A stretch of DNA of 64,000 nt from the NCBI RefSeq assembly GCF_900143185.1, contig NZ_FSRQ01000001.1, positions 1,550,001 to 1,614,000 on the forward strand. The letters are read 5' to 3'. This DNA is from Chryseobacterium scophthalmum. Lineage in GTDB: Bacteria; Bacteroidota; Bacteroidia; Flavobacteriales; Weeksellaceae. Numbering within the stretch: position 1 is the stretch's first letter; every line of letters begins with the position of its first letter. The notes under the pieces were generated by a model. The model did no database searches. It saw nothing but the letters and a program-made list of their open reading frames with translations, and was not told the DNA's origin. A program made the translations under genes and the position numbers. This document shows positions 45,555-55,400 of this stretch, piece after piece.

Positions 45555-45935
45555 ATGGGAAAAACAAAATCGTGTATTAGAATATTTGCTGACCAAACTC
45601 AAATAGAACAATGCAGAGAAAAACTGCAGTCCAATGCTCAAGCTTTTAACCAATTAAGTAGTTTGTTAGCATTGGCTGGCAATGAAGTAAGACTTAAAAT
45701 CATGTTCCTACTTGAAGAAGAAGACGAACTTTGCCCTTGCGACCTTGCTGATATTATGGGTATGAGCGTGCCAGCAATTTCTCAACATTTAAGAAAAATG
45801 AAAGATGGCGATGTAATAGAAGCCAGACGTTCAGGACAAACAATTTTTTATTCTCTTAAAGCAGAACATCTAAGACTACTACATCCTTTTTTCAAAATCA
45901 TTATTAACAATAAATCAAAAAAAGAACTTGCATGA
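45555..45935 (+). CDS. ArsR/SmtB-family metal-responsive repressor
   Basis: The 126-residue winged-helix protein has LLALAGNEVRLKIMFLLEE, the metal-sensing ELCPCDLADIMGMSVPAISQ (two Cys in the recognition-helix region) and GDVIEARRSGQTIFYSL (wing). In Bacteroidota mer operons such a repressor takes the place of MerR. It should bind the dyad just upstream and release it on binding Hg(II) or a related metal. Its stop overlaps the start of merTP. Confidence 0.88.
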   Translation: MGKTKSCIRIFADQTQIEQCREKLQSNAQAFNQLSSLLALAGNEVRLKIMFLLEEEDELCPCDLADIMGMSVPAISQHLRKMKDGDVIEARRSGQTIFYSLKAEHLRLLHPFFKIIINNKSKKELA

Positions 45936-46555
45936 ATAAAAAATCAAAATCAGGAAAACTTGCGGGAGCAAGTATCTTATCAGCCATTGCAGCATCACTT
46001 TGTTGCATTACACCAGTTTTAGCCCTGATATCAGGTGCAGGAGGAATTGTGTCATCCTTTTCGTGGTTAGAACCTGTAAGACCGTATTTACTTGGTATTA
46101 CCGTTTTAGTATTGGGTTTTGCTTGGTATCAAAAACTCAAACCACGCACTGCCGAAGAAATAGAATGTGCTTGTGAAGAAGATGAGAAACCGCCTTTTAT
46201 GCAAACTAAAAAGTTTTTAGGAATTGTAACAGTATTTGCATTTCTGATGATGGCTTTCCCTTATTATGGACATATTTTCTATCCGAAAGCAGACAAAGAA
46301 ATAGTTGTAATTTCTTCTGATAACATACAAGAAGTAAAATTTAATGTAAGTGGAATGACTTGCGCAAGTTGCGAAGAACATGTAAAACACGCAGTGAATG
46401 AATTACCAGGAATTGTAAGTGTTTCTGCTAACAGTACTAATGGAACTGCTGATGTAAAATTTGATAACAGTAAAACTAACAAGGAAGCAATTATCAAGTC
46501 TATTGATGCTACAGGTTACAAAGTTTCTGGCGAAGCAGCAACTTTAGAAAATTAA
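45932..46555 (+). CDS. Mercury transporter MerT fused to MerP-like HMA domain (MerTP)
   Basis: The 207-residue protein has MerT-like helices with the cysteine pair ASLCCITPVLALISGAGG (about residue 25), a second helix, a CACEED loop and a third helix. A C-terminal HMA domain follows, with GMTCASCEEHVKHAV (about residue 148). It should carry Hg(II) across the inner membrane and hand it to MerA. The first helix overlaps the repressor gene by 4 nt. Confidence 0.88.
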   Translation: MNKKSKSGKLAGASILSAIAASLCCITPVLALISGAGGIVSSFSWLEPVRPYLLGITVLVLGFAWYQKLKPRTAEEIECACEEDEKPPFMQTKKFLGIVTVFAFLMMAFPYYGHIFYPKADKEIVVISSDNIQEVKFNVSGMTCASCEEHVKHAVNELPGIVSVSANSTNGTADVKFDNSKTNKEAIIKSIDATGYKVSGEAATLEN

Positions 46556-46628
46556 GCACACGGATAGCAGGATACATTTGCGACCCAAATGGGTGCAATT
46601 TTTTTTAATCATTTATAAAAAAAGCATA

Positions 46629-46982
46629 ATGAAAAAATATTTTTTAATCTCAATCATTGGATTTATACTACTATCCTTTCAAACAAATGCACAATGTTGT
46701 GCTGCTTCATCAAACAAAAAAGCAATTACTGAAAACAATAATCAGAGAAATAGTAAAACTGTTAAGTTAAAAATTACAGGAATGACCTGTGCCGGATGCG
46801 CAAACCATGTATCAAAAGCTCTGAAAAATGTAAATGGTGTTATAGAACAATCAGTTGAGTATCCGGGTGATGTCGCCATAATAAAGTATGATGTCGCCAA
46901 AACCAAACCCGAAGAACTGATTAAAGCCATTGAGGAAGCAGGATACCAAGCTGAAGTTATTAAGCACAATACAAAGGTGTAA
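46629..46982 (+). CDS. merP: Periplasmic mercury-binding protein MerP-like
   Basis: From ATG 46629 the 117-residue protein has a signal peptide (MKKYFLISIIGFILLSFQTNA), an early Cys pair (QCCAASS) and one HMA domain with GMTCAGCANHVSKAL. It should bind Hg(II) outside the inner membrane and pass it to MerTP. The frame could be extended upstream to 46578, but that would destroy the signal peptide. A 3' fragment of this gene is repeated at 47.9 kb. Confidence 0.85.
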   Translation: MKKYFLISIIGFILLSFQTNAQCCAASSNKKAITENNNQRNSKTVKLKITGMTCAGCANHVSKALKNVNGVIEQSVEYPGDVAIIKYDVAKTKPEELIKAIEEAGYQAEVIKHNTKV

Positions 46983-47122
46983 ACTCAAATAGTCAATAAA
47001 GTCTGGAAAAACTTATGTGGCTTCATCTTATTTGTTGTGGTGTGTGCTGTTGGTAGCGTTGATAATGTTAAAACCATTTTCTAAAAATAATAAAAATAAA
47101 AAAATAATAAAAATAAAAAAAA

Positions 47123-47863
47123 ATGAAAAAATTAATTGTAGCAGGTGCCCTTCTCTTAGTAGCAATCGTCATTTACTCTTTCGTTTCTGGCAATAAAGAA
47201 GCCCCGAATACTGAAAGTAACATCAGCTTTTATAAAACTCCTTTGGTATGTCCCGCAGCACCTCAAATTGGTTGTGGCAGCAAAGCCAAACCTGTGCTGC
47301 TTAGTTTGGAAAATAAAAGCGACGTAGTGACTGAAGCCTGGCTGAACCGAACAGGTACAGTGATTGCAGTAGTATGGAAAGAAAATACGACACCAGACTT
47401 GCGCACATCTGTTGCAAATGCGGTTTTCACGGAAAATAAATTGAATGTAACTGCCGTTTCCGGTGAGGAAGAAAAAACATTGATGGCTGATTTTGCCAAT
47501 AAACAAAACTGGTATCGAAATACCGATGTTGACAAACTCAGTATGGAAGAAGCCGGCATTATTGCAGATCGCCTGATTAGCCGTGTAAATGCCAAAACCC
47601 CGTTAAGCAAAGAAAAAGCTGAAAACCTTAAAACGGAATTTATCCAGGCATTTAAAAATCGTTTCACCAAAAATTATGGTTCAGCCATTAACAATAACGA
47701 GCAGAAAGTGGAAAATGATATTGAAAAGCAGATAGAGGGAGATTTGCTTTCCATAGGGCAAAAATACCTGAACGAATCAGAAATGACGGCATTGAAAGAA
47801 GCGATTGGCATGGGTTTAAGACCAACAGAAAAAGATAAAAGCAAGTCGAAAAGCTGTTGTTAA
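47123..47863 (+). CDS. Mer-associated membrane-anchored protein, unknown function, copy 1
   Basis: The 246-residue protein has an N-terminal membrane anchor (LIVAGALLLVAIVIYSFVSG). A cysteine-containing PLVCPAAPQIGCGSKAKPVL segment comes next, then a soluble domain of about 180 residues and a C-terminal SKSKSCC. I do not recognise the family. The cysteines and its place between merP and merA suggest metal or thiol handling at the cell envelope. After the stop the frame stays open for further Cys-containing codons (see findings). The AT-rich leader with A runs directly before the ATG is repeated in copy 2. Confidence 0.75.
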   Translation: MKKLIVAGALLLVAIVIYSFVSGNKEAPNTESNISFYKTPLVCPAAPQIGCGSKAKPVLLSLENKSDVVTEAWLNRTGTVIAVVWKENTTPDLRTSVANAVFTENKLNVTAVSGEEEKTLMADFANKQNWYRNTDVDKLSMEEAGIIADRLISRVNAKTPLSKEKAENLKTEFIQAFKNRFTKNYGSAINNNEQKVENDIEKQIEGDLLSIGQKYLNESEMTALKEAIGMGLRPTEKDKSKSKSCC

Positions 47864-47897
47864 AAGGAAAATTCATCCGATAAAAACTGTGAAAAGA

Positions 47898-47987
47898 GTT
47901 GCCATAGTAAAGTATGATGCCGCCAAAACCAAACCCGAAGAACTGATTAAAGCCATTGAAGTTATTAAGCCCAATACAAAGGCGTAA
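47898..47987 (+). pseudogene. merP 3' remnant at the duplication joint
   Basis: Thirty codons (VAIVKYDAAKTKPEELIKAI then EVIKPNTKA and stop) match the merP end near 46870-46982, minus nine codons in the middle. There is no start or HMA motif. It marks the joint of the tandem duplication. Confidence 0.8.
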
Positions 47988-48113
47988 AATCAAATAGTCA
48001 ATCCTGTAAAAACTTATGTGGCTTCATCTTATTTGTTGTGGTGCGCTGTTGGTAGCGTTGATAATGTTAAAACCATTTTCTAAAAATAATAAAAATAATA
48101 AAACTAATAAAAA

Positions 48114-48821
48114 ATGAAAAAGTTAATTGTAGCAGGTGCCCTTCTCTCAGCAAAAGAAGCCCCGAATACTAAAAGTAACATCAGCTTTTATAAAGCTCCT
48201 TTGGTATGTGCCGCAGCACCTCAAATTGGTTGTGGCAGCAAAGCCAAACCTGTGCTGCTTAGTTTGGAAAATAAAAGCGACGTAGTGACTGAAGCCTGGC
48301 TGAACCGAACAGGTACAGTGATTGCATTAGTATGGAAAGAAAATACGACACCAGACTTGCGCACATCTGTTGCAAATGCGGTTTTCACGGAAAATAAATT
48401 AAATGTAACTGCCGTTTCCGGTGAGGAAGAAAAAACATTGATGGCTGATTTTGCCAATAAACAAAACTGGTATCGAAATACCGATGTTGACAAACTCAGT
48501 ATGGAAGAAGCCGGCATTATTGCAGATCGCCTGATTAGCCGTGTAAATGCCAAAACCCCGTTAAGCAAAGAAAAAGCTGAAAACCTTAAAACGGAATTTA
48601 TCCAGGCATTTAAAAATCGTTTCACCAAAAATTATGGTTCAGCCATTAACAATAACGAGCAGAAAGTGGAAAATGATATTGAAAAGCAGATAGAGGGAGA
48701 TTTGCTTTCCATAGGGCAAAAATACCTGAACGAATCAGAAATGACGGCATTGAAAGAAGCGATTGGCATGGGTTTAAGACCAACAGAAAAAGATAAAAGC
48801 AAGTCGAAAAGCTGTTGTTAA
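48114..48821 (+). CDS. Mer-associated protein, copy 2, lacking the membrane anchor
   Basis: The 235-residue protein is almost identical to copy 1 from residue 25 onward, but an 11-codon deletion removes most of the hydrophobic anchor (MKKLIVAGALLSAKEAP). The VCAAAP segment changes one Pro to Ala. The product would be cytoplasmic unless the remaining hydrophobic stub suffices. It is likely redundant or evolving, and it lies 79 bp before merA. Confidence 0.72.
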   Translation: MKKLIVAGALLSAKEAPNTKSNISFYKAPLVCAAAPQIGCGSKAKPVLLSLENKSDVVTEAWLNRTGTVIALVWKENTTPDLRTSVANAVFTENKLNVTAVSGEEEKTLMADFANKQNWYRNTDVDKLSMEEAGIIADRLISRVNAKTPLSKEKAENLKTEFIQAFKNRFTKNYGSAINNNEQKVENDIEKQIEGDLLSIGQKYLNESEMTALKEAIGMGLRPTEKDKSKSKSCC

Positions 48822-48900
48822 AAGGGAAATTCATCCGATAAAAACTGTGAAAAGAAAGGATGCTGTTCAAAAAAATAATCTAAGTAAAATTTAATTAAAA

Positions 48901-50640
48901 ATGAATTTCATAAAAAATATAATAGGTAACGGAGCCGAACATAAAAATGGCAAAGCTGTTACTGAAGAAAAACTATTACTTGAAATTTCGGGCATGACCT
49001 GCGACCATTGTGCAACAGGCATTGAAAAAATGCTTTTAAAAAATGAAGGTGTAACAGAAGCCAAAGTAAGTTATCAAAGTGGCAGTTGCGAATGTTCGTT
49101 TGATCCTTCAAAAACAAGTAAAGAAGAAATTGTAAATACAATCAACGAAACAAAAAACTACAAAGTAAAAAGCGAAATCAAAAAAGAGGATTGTTGCGCT
49201 ACACAAAAAGATAGTTCTTTACAAAATAGCAGCCATTTTGATTTAATCATTATTGGTGGTGGTTCGGCTGCATTTTCAGCAGCTATCAAAGCCGAAAGTT
49301 TAGGACTATCAACCTTGATGGTAAACGGCGGATTAGATTTCGGAGGAACTTGCGTAAATGTAGGTTGTGTACCATCTAAAAATTTAATCCGTGCTGGAGA
49401 AACTGCTTATCACTCCACACATTCCAACTTTACAGGTATTAAACCAAAAGGAGTTGATATTGATTTTGCACAGGTTATCAAAGACAAGAAAAAATTGGTT
49501 GCCACACTTCAAGAAAAAAAATATATGGATGTGGTAAGCGATTTTGAAAACCTGAAAATGGTAACAGGTTGGGCAGAGTTTAAAGACAACAAAACAATTG
49601 TTGTGGATAGTAAAACAGAATATACAGCTTTGAAATTCATCATTGCCACTGGTGCGACTACCAATATCCCAAACATTGAAGGATTGAATGAAATTGGCTA
49701 CCTGACCAATGTCTCGCTTTTTGATTTAGAAGAAAAACCCGAAAGCATCACTATTATGGGAGCAGGGTACATCGGTTTGGAATTAGCTATGGCATATAAT
49801 CGTTTGGGTGTAAAAGTGCGTATTATCGAATTTACAGATAGAGTTTTAAGAACACAAACTCCTGACATCAGCGAAGCCTTGGAAACACAAATGCGTAACG
49901 AAGGTATAGAAATCCTGCCAAATTTTAGAGCAGTAAAATTTGATAAAAAAGGAAATGAAACTATTATCCATTGTAAATGCCCTGACGGTTCTTTTACACA
50001 AATTATAGAAAAAGGAAAAATTGTAGTGGCATCTGGCACAACACCCAATATACAAAAATTAGGATTGCAAAATATTGGTTTGGAACTTGATAAAACAGGA
50101 CACATTTTGGTAAACGAAAAAATGGAAACAAATTTACCTAATATTTATGCTGTGGGCGATGTTACCAACACACCCGCTTTTGTTTACACAGCCGCTTTTG
50201 AAGGAAAAATTGCCGTAGAAAATGCTTTTTCAGGAAGTGAAAATAAAGCAGATTACTCTTCTTTACCTTGGGTAGTATTTACTGACCCGCAAGTAGCAGG
50301 TGCAGGCTTGGACGAAGCACAAGCTGAACTGCAAAATATTCCGTTTGAAGTTTCTAAAATAGAATTGAAAGACGTGCCGAGAGCCATTGCAGCAAATGAC
50401 ACAAGAGGTTTTATAAAGCTTATTCGCAACACCGAGACCGACAAACTAATCGGAGCAAGAATAGTAGCACCCGAAGGCGGAGAACTTATTCAACAATTGA
50501 GTATGGCAATCAAATATGGAATAACCGTAAAAGAATTAGCAGAAAGCTTTTATCCTTATTTGACTTTAGGGGAAGGCATCAAATTGGCTGCAATTACTTT
50601 TGGGAAAGATGTGGCAAAACTGAGCTGTTGTGCCACTTGA
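48901..50640 (+). CDS. merA: Mercuric reductase with N-terminal HMA domain
   Basis: The 579-residue flavoprotein has an HMA domain (ISGMTCDHCATGIEKML, about residue 30), a FAD-binding start IIIGGGSAAFSAAIKAES, redox-active GGTCVNVGCVPSKNLI, a second nucleotide-binding MGAGYIGLELAMAYNRLG and the mercury-specific C-terminal vicinal cysteines LSCCAT. It reduces Hg(II) to volatile Hg(0) with NADPH in the cytoplasm. It is the effector of the mer module. Confidence 0.95.
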   Translation: MNFIKNIIGNGAEHKNGKAVTEEKLLLEISGMTCDHCATGIEKMLLKNEGVTEAKVSYQSGSCECSFDPSKTSKEEIVNTINETKNYKVKSEIKKEDCCATQKDSSLQNSSHFDLIIIGGGSAAFSAAIKAESLGLSTLMVNGGLDFGGTCVNVGCVPSKNLIRAGETAYHSTHSNFTGIKPKGVDIDFAQVIKDKKKLVATLQEKKYMDVVSDFENLKMVTGWAEFKDNKTIVVDSKTEYTALKFIIATGATTNIPNIEGLNEIGYLTNVSLFDLEEKPESITIMGAGYIGLELAMAYNRLGVKVRIIEFTDRVLRTQTPDISEALETQMRNEGIEILPNFRAVKFDKKGNETIIHCKCPDGSFTQIIEKGKIVVASGTTPNIQKLGLQNIGLELDKTGHILVNEKMETNLPNIYAVGDVTNTPAFVYTAAFEGKIAVENAFSGSENKADYSSLPWVVFTDPQVAGAGLDEAQAELQNIPFEVSKIELKDVPRAIAANDTRGFIKLIRNTETDKLIGARIVAPEGGELIQQLSMAIKYGITVKELAESFYPYLTLGEGIKLAAITFGKDVAKLSCCAT

Positions 50641-50704
50641 TAAAGCCAAAAAGGATCTTTGTTATTATTTTGCGAAAATATTTTAAAAAATTGAAGTATT
50701 TGAA

Positions 50705-51628
50705 ATGGAAAAATTTGATGTAATAGTGATAGGCACAGGTTCGGGAAGTAACGTAGCCAAGCGTTGTGCAGCAGCAGATAAAAAAACTGCTATCATTGAT
50801 TACCAACCCTATGGAGGCACTTGCGCTTTGAGAGGGTGTGACCCTGAAAAAGTTTTGGTCGGCCTAGTGCATGTATTGACGCTCAATAAACAATTGGAGG
50901 GAAAAGGCATCACAACTTCTACCACATCTTCATTGAAAGATTTGATGCGGTTTAAAAAGAGTTTTACAGAACCAAAAATATCTGAAACTGAAGTCGGATT
51001 AAAAAGAGCAGACGTTGGAATGTATCACGGCAAAGCAAAATTCGTTTCTAAAAATACCATTCAAATAAACGAAAATATTTTACAAGCAAAAAAGTTTGTT
51101 ATTGCAAACGGAGCCAAACCACGGAGTATCAATATACCTAGAGAAAATTTCCTCATCGATAGCACCGCTTTTTTAGAACTGAAAGAATTACTAGAAGACA
51201 TTTTGTTTATCGGGGGTGGTTATATAACTTTTGAATTTGCACATATTGTTTCGCGTTTTGGGGTGAAAGTAGTTATTCTTCACAGGGGGGAGATGCCCTT
51301 GGGAAAATTTGATGCTGACATGGTTAAACTAGTCATTCAGATTAAATTAAACACTGAGGCAATAAGCATAGTCAAAGAAAATAATCACTTTGTAGTTCAT
51401 GCTGTGCAGGGAGGAAATGAATTAAACTTCGCTACTTCTCTTGTGGTACATGCTGCTGGAAGAACCGCAGATATAGATGATATGGGTTTAGAAAAGGTGA
51501 ATGTTTCTTTTAAAAATAATGGAATAGCCGTGAATGAGTATATGCAGAGTATATCCAACCCGAATGTATATTCTTGCGGTGACGGTGCAAGGTACTATCA
51601 TGAATTTCAAAATGAAGCGTATGGATAA
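50705..51628 (+). CDS. Truncated pyridine nucleotide-disulfide oxidoreductase (glutathione-reductase-like)
   Basis: The 307-residue protein has FAD motif VIVIGTGSGSNVAKRC, a disulfide pair GGTCALRGCDPEK and NAD(P) motif LFIGGGYITFEFAHIVSRFG. The frame then breaks off shortly after SNPNVYSCGD. The roughly 140-residue dimerisation domain is missing and the last dozen codons read into sequence just before rteC. It probably formed a working partner of the mer operon before the right-hand junction cut it. An active enzyme is unlikely. Confidence 0.82.
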   Translation: MEKFDVIVIGTGSGSNVAKRCAAADKKTAIIDYQPYGGTCALRGCDPEKVLVGLVHVLTLNKQLEGKGITTSTTSSLKDLMRFKKSFTEPKISETEVGLKRADVGMYHGKAKFVSKNTIQINENILQAKKFVIANGAKPRSINIPRENFLIDSTAFLELKELLEDILFIGGGYITFEFAHIVSRFGVKVVILHRGEMPLGKFDADMVKLVIQIKLNTEAISIVKENNHFVVHAVQGGNELNFATSLVVHAAGRTADIDDMGLEKVNVSFKNNGIAVNEYMQSISNPNVYSCGDGARYYHEFQNEAYG

Positions 51629-52433
51629 ATTTTACAATGAGACATATCGTAAATTGGAAACTGCAATTCAGGAACAGGAGATTGAGATTGACAACCCTAT
51701 AAAAAGGATTGAAGCGATTATACAGCTTATCATTAAAAGCCTTTCAGATTTAAAGGAGTTTGTACTAAAAAACGACTTTAAAGATATGGAGGCAGAAATC
51801 TATTTTTTCAAATATCAGAAACCTGTTATTGTTTCAAAGCTCATTTACTATAATGCTGTTTATAAAATCGAAACAAAAAAACCTTATGGAGAAAAACAGG
51901 TTAAAAAATTTCTGAACAAAGAAATAAACAAGCTCAAAAAATTCTTTGATAACAACCTTGATTTTTACAAGTATTATCGCAGCAATAATTCTTTCATTGA
52001 TGAGAAATTTTTTGTGCGGGGAAAACACGACATAAGGCTGTGGTTGGACACTTTTTATTTTGAAGCTGACCATCGTTTTTCTACTTCACACGATTATAAA
52101 GTTGCTAAAATAATTGCTAATGACCTCATACAAGTTTATCTTGAAGGTCAGTTAAATAGTAATCTTACTAAGATACCCGACACTTCTTCACTCAATTGGA
52201 CAGGAAGCAAAACAGCACTCACAGAGCTTATTTATGCACTGTATTCCCATGGTGTATTTAACAATGGGAATACAGATATAAAATTGATTGCCAAAATTTT
52301 TGAAGATACTTTTAATATTGAGTTAGGCGATTTTTACCACACGTTTATGGAATTGAAAGCCCGCAAGATAAATCGAACAAAATTTCTTGATAGCCTGTGT
52401 GAAGCACTGATAAAGAAAATGGAAGAACAATAA
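51600..52433 (+). CDS. rteC: RteC family excision regulator
   Basis: The protein (about 277 aa) contains MDKFYNETYRKLETAIQEQE, KFFVRGKHDIRLWLDTFYFE and NWTGSKTALTELIYALYSHG, the recognisable parts of RteC. In CTnDOT, RteC activates expression of excision genes. Starts at 51600, 51612 and 51621 are all in frame; 51621 fits family starts about equally well. The mer module abuts its 5' end, so its own promoter was probably lost or replaced, and it may be read from the mer transcript. Confidence 0.85.
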   Translation: MNFKMKRMDKFYNETYRKLETAIQEQEIEIDNPIKRIEAIIQLIIKSLSDLKEFVLKNDFKDMEAEIYFFKYQKPVIVSKLIYYNAVYKIETKKPYGEKQVKKFLNKEINKLKKFFDNNLDFYKYYRSNNSFIDEKFFVRGKHDIRLWLDTFYFEADHRFSTSHDYKVAKIIANDLIQVYLEGQLNSNLTKIPDTSSLNWTGSKTALTELIYALYSHGVFNNGNTDIKLIAKIFEDTFNIELGDFYHTFMELKARKINRTKFLDSLCEALIKKMEEQ

Positions 52434-52442
52434 ACAACATCA

Positions 52443-55400
52443 TTACAGTACGCCACGAGGTACATAAATGCTTTTAGTTCGTACATTACTTTCTGAAAAG
52501 TCTGGGGCTTCTTTCCGTTTTTCTACCTGCTCAGCAGGTTCTTCGCTTTGTTTTACAGGCTCTATTGAAAGCTGTATCTTTCGTTCTACGGCTGCCAAAT
52601 CCGTTTTAAGTTCGCTTAATCGACTTTCCTTAGACCAAGTACTGTTAACCACTTCTTGAAGTATAGGCAGGTCTTTTTGAATTTCAGCAATTTTCTCTTG
52701 TTCCTGTTTTACAAAGCTCGGCAGTTTTTCCAAAGCCCTCAAAAAATTCATTGATGCCGTTTCGGGATCTTTTGCCATTAATCCGTTATTGTAGGTGTAT
52801 TTTATATTGCCATCGCCCTGAACCAAGAAACGGTTTGCCCGAATATCCACCCCCTCTTTTTCGGTTATTTCCGTTTTAACCAAGAGTGTAAAACCATACA
52901 AGCTGCCTATTTCTTCATACTGTCCTCCGGTACGAGCTTTGTCCGCAAGCAGGTTGAGCTTTGCACCAATTTGTTTTACATCTGCATTGGGAGGTAAGCC
53001 GTCCAATAGCACAAGATTTATGATTGCGCCATCCGAACGTTTTTGTATGCGTTGCTGTAAGTTTTCCCAATCAAGGCTCATTCGGTTTAAACGTGATTGT
53101 GTACTATCCAGCAATTCCGTAAAATCTTGCAGTTTGTATTTGGCACTGGATTTAGAACGGTTGAACGCTTGTTTTTCACTTTCCAACCCTGCAATCTGTT
53201 TTTCTAACTTGGCTTTATCTAACAGATCTGTATTTCCTGATAAGATTGCCACATATTCTGAAAAATTCATTCCCGATTTTTCGTCCATACTGCCCTCATC
53301 AATGGTTCGTTTGCCGAGGTTGTTGTTTTTTAATTGGTCTATAAAAAGTTGCTTGTTATACAGCAAGTTAAACTTATAGCTGTCCAGTGATTTTTCTACA
53401 GCATAGATGACTACATCTACTTTGTTATCAGCAAAGAACTTGGCAATTTCATTGCCTTTTCGGACAGCCCTGCCGTCACGTTGGGCAAGGTCGCTTGGTC
53501 GCCATGGAGTATCAAGATGATGAACGGCAACAGCTCTTTTTTGTGCATTTACGCCTGTACCCAACATACTTGTTGAACCGAATAGCACACGGATTTTCCC
53601 CTCGTTCATACCCTTGATAAGCTCCCTGCGTTGCTTATCATTTTTCGCTTCCTGTATAAAACGGACTTCGTGTGTGGGTATGCCGTGGTCTTCCACAAGC
53701 TTGCGTTTAATTTCGGAGTACACATTCCATTCGCCTGGCTTGTAGGTTCCCAAATCGGAGAAAACAAACTGTGTTCCTTTTTGTGCATTGTATTGGTTGT
53801 AATACTTGGCAATGTTTGCTGCACAGTGTGAAGCTTTGCTATCGGGATGGTCATCATACTTACCGCTAACCATACGCATATCCAGCGACATCTTACGAGC
53901 ATAATCTGTAGCGATGAGCATTTTTGCTTTTTCCTCACTTTGACTTAACGGAGGTCTGCCCAACAGTTCTGCATTTCCAGTTTTGGCAAAATCCATCAAT
54001 TTTTGGATAAATACTGATTGGTCTGGCGTAGGTGGTATATTATATAGAACCTCGTTCTTATTTGGACGGTCAATACCTATATCTTTTGCCGTTCGGTAAT
54101 CTGTAATTTCTGAGTAGAACTGTGCCAGTTCTGGTACTTTGATAAAGTAACGGAACCGTTCTTTCGCTACAATATTATTGGCAACTGAGAATTCATAGTC
54201 GGTTGTTTTCCTTGCGTAGATAGCTGCCCACGCATCAAAAGAATGAATACCTTGTTTTTCCATTGCTCGTGGTCGCAGGTATTTAAACAGCAGGTACAGT
54301 TCCGTTAATGAATTGCTGATAGTCGTACCCGAAAGAAAGGTTGCTCCCATATCCGCATTAGTGCGCTCCTGAATGGTACGGATAGCAAAGAGTAAGTTTA
54401 ATGCCTTTTGACTTCCGTCTACATTACCCAATCCGGCAACCCTTGTATGTCTTGTGTTAAACATTAGGTTTTTGAATTGGTGGCTTTCGTCAACAAACAA
54501 ATGGTCAATGCCCATCATCTTGAAATCCACCACATCATCTTTGCGGTTCTCAATATCATGTTGCAGGGTTTTGAGCTTCACTACGAGATTTTCTTTGCGT
54601 TTGATTACTCCAGCAAGCATTCCTCTGGTAACTTCTTTGCCTTGTGATTGCAGGGCATCGAGGTTACGTTCTACGCTGTCCAATTCTATTTCTAGTATAT
54701 CTTTTTGAATTTCGGACGATTGTGGTATCATTCCGAATTGGTCGTGTGTGAGGATTACGCAATCCCATTCGTTGTTTTTAATATCGCCGAAAATCCGCAA
54801 ACGCTTTTGAGGCGTAAAATCTTCCTTACCTGGAAACAATATTTTTGCGTGTGGATAGGCAGTGCGGTATGCTTCGGCAATTTCGTGAACATTACTTTTC
54901 AGCCCAATAATCATCGGCTTATGGACTAATCCTAAACGCTTCATTTCTTGTGCCGCTGTACACATTACGAGTGTTTTTCCTGCACCTACTTCGTGGTCAC
55001 AGATAGCACCATTGTTCAGCTTTATCATCCAAACGGTGTCCTTTTGGCTTGAATACAAATCTTCAATACAGAGTGCCTTACGATCTAAGCCCGGAAAGTC
55101 CTGATGCGTTCCGTTATAGTTCGGTCGAACGAAACAGTTAAACGTATCATTATATTGATCGGTCAGCCTTGTTTTGAACTCATCGCTTTGTGCGTGTAAC
55201 CATTCTGTAAATGCGGTACGGATTTCGTCAATCTTAGTATTTGCCATTTGTATGGCTTCCATATCCCGTACTTTTACTTCTTGGTCGCCTATTTTTACTT
55301 TTTTGGTAATGTCAGGCGTGGTATTGACAAGGGCATGTTTAAGCAGGGCAATACCGTCAAATGTCCTGTTTTCGGTTTTGACGGCATATTTTTCCCAAAT

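Larger units (their letters stand above)
46868..48840 (+). repeat. Tandem duplication of about 1 kb in the mer module
   Basis: The unit comprises the merP 3' end, the intergenic sequence with GTGGCTTCATCTTATTTGTT and the 246-codon gene. It is repeated with a period of 991 bp between the two gene starts (47123 and 48114). The second copy differs by point changes, by short deletions and by a 33-nt deletion in the gene's 5' end. Confidence 0.85.
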
